Source of the DNA: Clavelina lepadiformis
Taxonomy: Eukaryota; Chordata; Ascidiacea; Aplousobranchia; Clavelinidae
DNA length: 64,000 bases
Assembly (NCBI RefSeq): GCF_947623445.1
Contig: NC_135247.1
Location: forward strand, 19,098,501 to 19,162,500
Direction of reading: 5' to 3'
Part shown: positions 57,573 to 64,000 of the stretch, in pieces
How the letters are laid out: each line of letters opens with the position of its first letter
How positions within the stretch are numbered: the stretch's first letter is position 1
The notes under the pieces: model-generated
Databases searched by the model: none
What the model saw: only the letters and a program-made list of their open reading frames with translations
Told to the model about the DNA's origin: nothing
Program-made: the position numbers and the translations under genes

Positions 57573-57578
57573 ATTAAA
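57573..57578 (+). terminator. poly(A) signal variant, PRPF4
   Basis: ATTAAA about 140 nt downstream of the PRPF4 stop. Confidence 0.45.
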
Positions 57579-58443
57579 AGAAAGACATTTTTTAAAAGTT
57601 TGTTGTTTGTGCATCCACGAATATTTTATCTGCAGGTTTTAGAAGTTTTTCGATGTTTGTCAGCTTTAAGCGCCTTTGTATATTGCATCCACCTGGAATT
57701 TCCGTACATAGTCAAAAAGAGTTACCATAGAACATGTCACTCGCTGGTCCAGTACCGTGGTTACCAGACCTGGTTAGCTGTGGCCTGCTGGCACTTACTG
57801 CCCAGGAAGGAGTTTCAATTTACGCGCGACTGAGTTCGAGTCAGTTTTTTTGAATAGACAGCAACAGACTTTCACTTCTAGTCAAAGTTGTGCATATTTT
57901 GTGCTGGTGCGTTACTGTGATGGTGATGGTGGAGCTTAAACACCATCCCAAACGGGAAAATGGCAGCGACTTAATTGCAAATGTATCTACCATAGGCTAT
58001 GTTGCTGTTGCCATTTTCAGCACAATAGGCTATAGAGGCAGCTTCTTTCCCTGAAGTTTCATCGTGCGCCAAGTGCAAACAGGTCCAGTATGCTGTGGAG
58101 TACTCAAGGTGTGACAACGGCACTCATAAAGCTCGTTGCATGAGGTCAAAATATATGCTCGGAGATGTAACCGCGAAACATTTGGTTTAAGTCTTCATGG
58201 TAGGCACATGCACCCCTACTGGAAAGTTAGTTTGATGCGCTCAAAAGTTGGATTCTGCGCCAATTCTATGGCGCAGAACAATTCTATAGAACACATAGCG
58301 AACATAAATTATATATTAAAATATGAAGCAGGATATATTTTGGCACTCTCATGGTTAACTTTATATTTTTCTACACGAGCTTTCGCAAGCATAAGCTTGC
58401 TTCTTCTGGTGTAATGTGAAAATATATAGATTTAGATTATATA

Positions 58444-58486
58444 GCGCACATAAGTGGACAGCGCACATAAAGTGGACAGCGCACAA
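58444..58486. repeat. tandem repeat, unit GCGCACATAARTGGACA-like
   Basis: Three head-to-tail copies starting GCGCACA, about 17-18 bp each, the third truncated. Confidence 0.75.
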
Positions 58487-58564
58487 GGAGCACATGCTGG
58501 CGTGTTCTGTTTCAGTGCAAAGTAGACAAGGCCCAGGTCTAGGCCTAGAAGGGGTCTGGTGCGG

Positions 58565-59064
58565 AAGTGCACAACCACATGATGCCTTTTAATACTCCGC
58601 CCCAGCTACTTAAATCGTGACGTCATCTGTCATCACGTCATCAACACTGCTTTTCATGAGCTTCAGTGCCGCACTTAAGGTGCGTTATTTTGCACTTAAT
58701 GACTTGGCCAGAACTTCTGGGCACTCAATATTCAATTGATTTAAAGATTGAATAAGTCCAACTGTGTACATTACTGTGTAATTGCGCACCTAAGTACGCA
58801 ATTTCTTTGCGTCTGAGCATTTTTGCGCACCGCACTTGTCATTTTTTGCTGTTTGACGTACCGGTACTCAAGATCTTGCTGAAACGCGGTCATACTGTGC
58901 AGTCCAGTTGAGTGCCTAGATGAGAAACTCTGCAGTCTGGTCAGCATTTTAGCCTCGCCACGACACAAAAAAGTTGGAGTTTAGTGTAAAAGTGCCCAAC
59001 CAGAGGATGCATTTGTATACTGTACCCAGCTACTTAAATTGTGACGTCATTTGGTTGTGCACTT
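58565..59064. mobile_element. MITE-like element with 13-bp perfect terminal inverted repeats
   Basis: The left end AAGTGCACAACCA (58565-58577) is perfectly inverted at 59052-59064. A ~60-bp segment near the left end recurs as a direct copy near the right end (about 58990-59050), sharing CCCAGCTACTTAAAT and GTGACGTCAT. No transposase and no clear target-site duplication. Confidence 0.6.
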
Positions 59065-59637
59065 CTGTGTTAGACCGTAAAATTGATTGACATTTCCCTT
59101 GTATGACAGGATCAAGCTTTACTTTGGCTGTGTGTCATTTCATAGACATATTACGCTTGTGTATTGGATGAACCTGAATATAGGCCCATATATATTTATA
59201 CACACTGAAATATGAGGAGGTAGTTCTGTAGCTGGAGATTGGAAACTTGTGCATCCAGACATTAAAGAAATAACAAACATTATCATGAACATACAACAAA
59301 GGTAAATAATATCAAACTAACAACAGCTTAACTTGATGCAATCTGATCATAGCTATATATGGGTTGTTTTAATTTTTTGCTAAAGTGGAAAGTGTGGCAC
59401 CTGCACGCATGGGATTCATTCACGCTAAATATTTTACTCATCAGCCGATTTATAATAAATAAACAAAAATTTGAGGTTTCAATGCACACCATCACACCAA
59501 AATTTGCATGTTTGCTCACACGTTTTCTCACCGAAAACTGCCGTACTTTCAGTAGTTTTAATATTTAACACGTGACTTCAGTTATTAGGCTAGCTCAAAA
59601 CTCAGCTGAACATTAAGGCAAATCTTTATGACCTTAG

Positions 59638-63250
<3,613 letters not shown>

Positions 63251-63785
63251 TGACGTGTGTCCTGTCTTTTGTTTGCAAACAAACCACTACACTCATAAAA
63301 TCATTAACGGCCTTGCGTGGTGGAACTAGCAAGGTCTCTAGTTCAATTTTTACTGTAAAATTTTGACAAGGAAACACAACATAGTTCATTCACGAACAAA
63401 ATCACAGTGATCGACGCCATAACACGTTCTGGGTAGTTAGTGTCGAGTCTCTTTGCATAGCACCAGGAATCTATTCCGAATGAGTATAAGGTAAATAGCA
63501 TGAGCGCAGAGCAGTCGCGCGACGACGTTCTAAATCGACGCAGCGACGATACAGAATGTGTCCGGCTTCTTCACGACGCTTTAAAACTTCAAATAAACTT
63601 TTGTCAGGTCTTTCCCCGCCTTCCAGGACCGTCCTGTTGCTACTAGGTGTCGCTCCAGATTTTACCTTGACTTTCAGAACTTTCCCCTCATCCGTCCTAG
63701 AACCGTCAATGGCAGATGTGAAGCTGTTAGCGGCCTAGTATGAAAGAGCCAGGCTCAGTTAAGCTATTTGCAATTCACCATAGAC
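63251..63785. other. PMPCA downstream region
   Basis: 3' UTR and intergenic DNA. A possible poly(A) signal AATAAA occurs at 63592-63597. On -, about 63480-63725 stays open for some 80 codons (including SNRTVLEGGERPDK and LFEVLKRREEAG), without a start codon or known domain; it could be an exon of an unseen gene or chance. Confidence 0.4.
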
Positions 63786-64000
63786 CAGGGGTCGGCAACC
63801 TGCGGCTCCGGAGCCGCATGCGGCTCTTTCATCCTTCTGATGCGGCTCTTATTAATTTTATTGCTACAGTAGAAACAAACAGAAGAACACTCGCGTCTTT
63901 ATCTCACTGAGCACATTATAGTAATCACATTAATTAAATCTTACTGAATTAACTGCTTTTATAAATGCGACACAAGACAGTTTTGTTACAGAGTGTCGTT
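63786..64000. mobile_element. hAT element terminus, runs off window
   Basis: Begins CAGGGGTCGGCAACC followed by TGCGGCTCCGGAGCCGCATG and a repeated GCGGCTCTT. This is a hAT-type end with GC-rich subterminal palindromes, in inward orientation toward higher coordinates. The other end is outside the window. Confidence 0.75.

Larger units (their letters stand above)
57579..59637. other. PRPF4 to PMPCA spacer with repeats
   Basis: About 2 kb with no identified exon, though the first coding exon and promoter of PMPCA must lie here. It contains a short tandem repeat (58444-58486) and an inverted-repeat element (58565-59064). Confidence 0.5.

Noticed and set aside
63480-63725. Open minus-strand frame of about 80 codons downstream of PMPCA
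   Set aside because: No start codon, domain or splice evidence; noted only in the region description.

Overview
The window is animal nuclear DNA, most likely from a tunicate and probably an ascidian. That assignment is an inference. It rests on chordate-like protein families, very short introns inside conserved genes, several intronless copies of normally multi-exon genes, tight same-strand gene spacing with splice-acceptor-like sites just upstream of start codons, and many short DNA transposons. No bacterial features are present.

Layout. 1-6421: Dr1/NC2-beta (+), four exons, whose 3.2 kb first intron is filled with transposon fossils (piggyBac, hAT ends, a complete hAT-type MITE with target-site duplication). 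6422-10917: intergenic, no gene recognised. 10918-14064: an intronless, probably N-myristoylated leucine-rich-repeat protein ending in an RRM-like domain (+). 15090-16673: an intronless FUT8-like alpha-1,6-fucosyltransferase with a C-terminal SH3 domain (-), convergent with the LRR gene. 17780-18373: a LINE ORF1-like reading frame (-) with no reverse transcriptase nearby.

20103-42510: a complete Notch gene (+). I could place 52 coding exons; every joint keeps frame and the exon lengths sum to 7635 nt (2544 aa plus stop). It encodes a signal peptide, 35 EGF repeats, three LNR modules, a heterodimerisation region with an RRRR furin-type site, TM, RAM, ankyrin repeats and a TAD/PEST tail with WSSSSP and TPPS degron-like motifs. 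Intron 2 is about 7.3 kb. The non-coding DNA is strikingly rich in the palindrome TGACGTCA and holds several CGTGGGAA (CSL/RBPJ) sites. Intron 31 has eight 18-bp tandem units that each contain TGACG.

43557-51079: gene-free and transposon-rich. It holds a decayed hAT transposase region with an inserted inverted-repeat element, then an inverted-repeat element split by a young LTR element with two 403-bp LTRs that read identical, then a hAT-type MITE. 51090-63250: four housekeeping genes all on +. These are TRAPPC2L (vesicle tethering) and CLPB (mitochondrial AAA+ disaggregase), both intronless and 28 bp apart, then PRPF4 (U4/U6 snRNP, 11 exons, one 75-nt stop-free 3n intron) and PMPCA (mitochondrial processing peptidase alpha). 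63251-64000 ends in a hAT terminus running off the window.

The genes do not form one pathway. Two (CLPB, PMPCA) act in mitochondrial protein handling. Fucosylation is relevant to Notch in general, but FUT8 makes N-glycan core fucose, not the O-fucose Notch needs, so I draw no functional link from that proximity.
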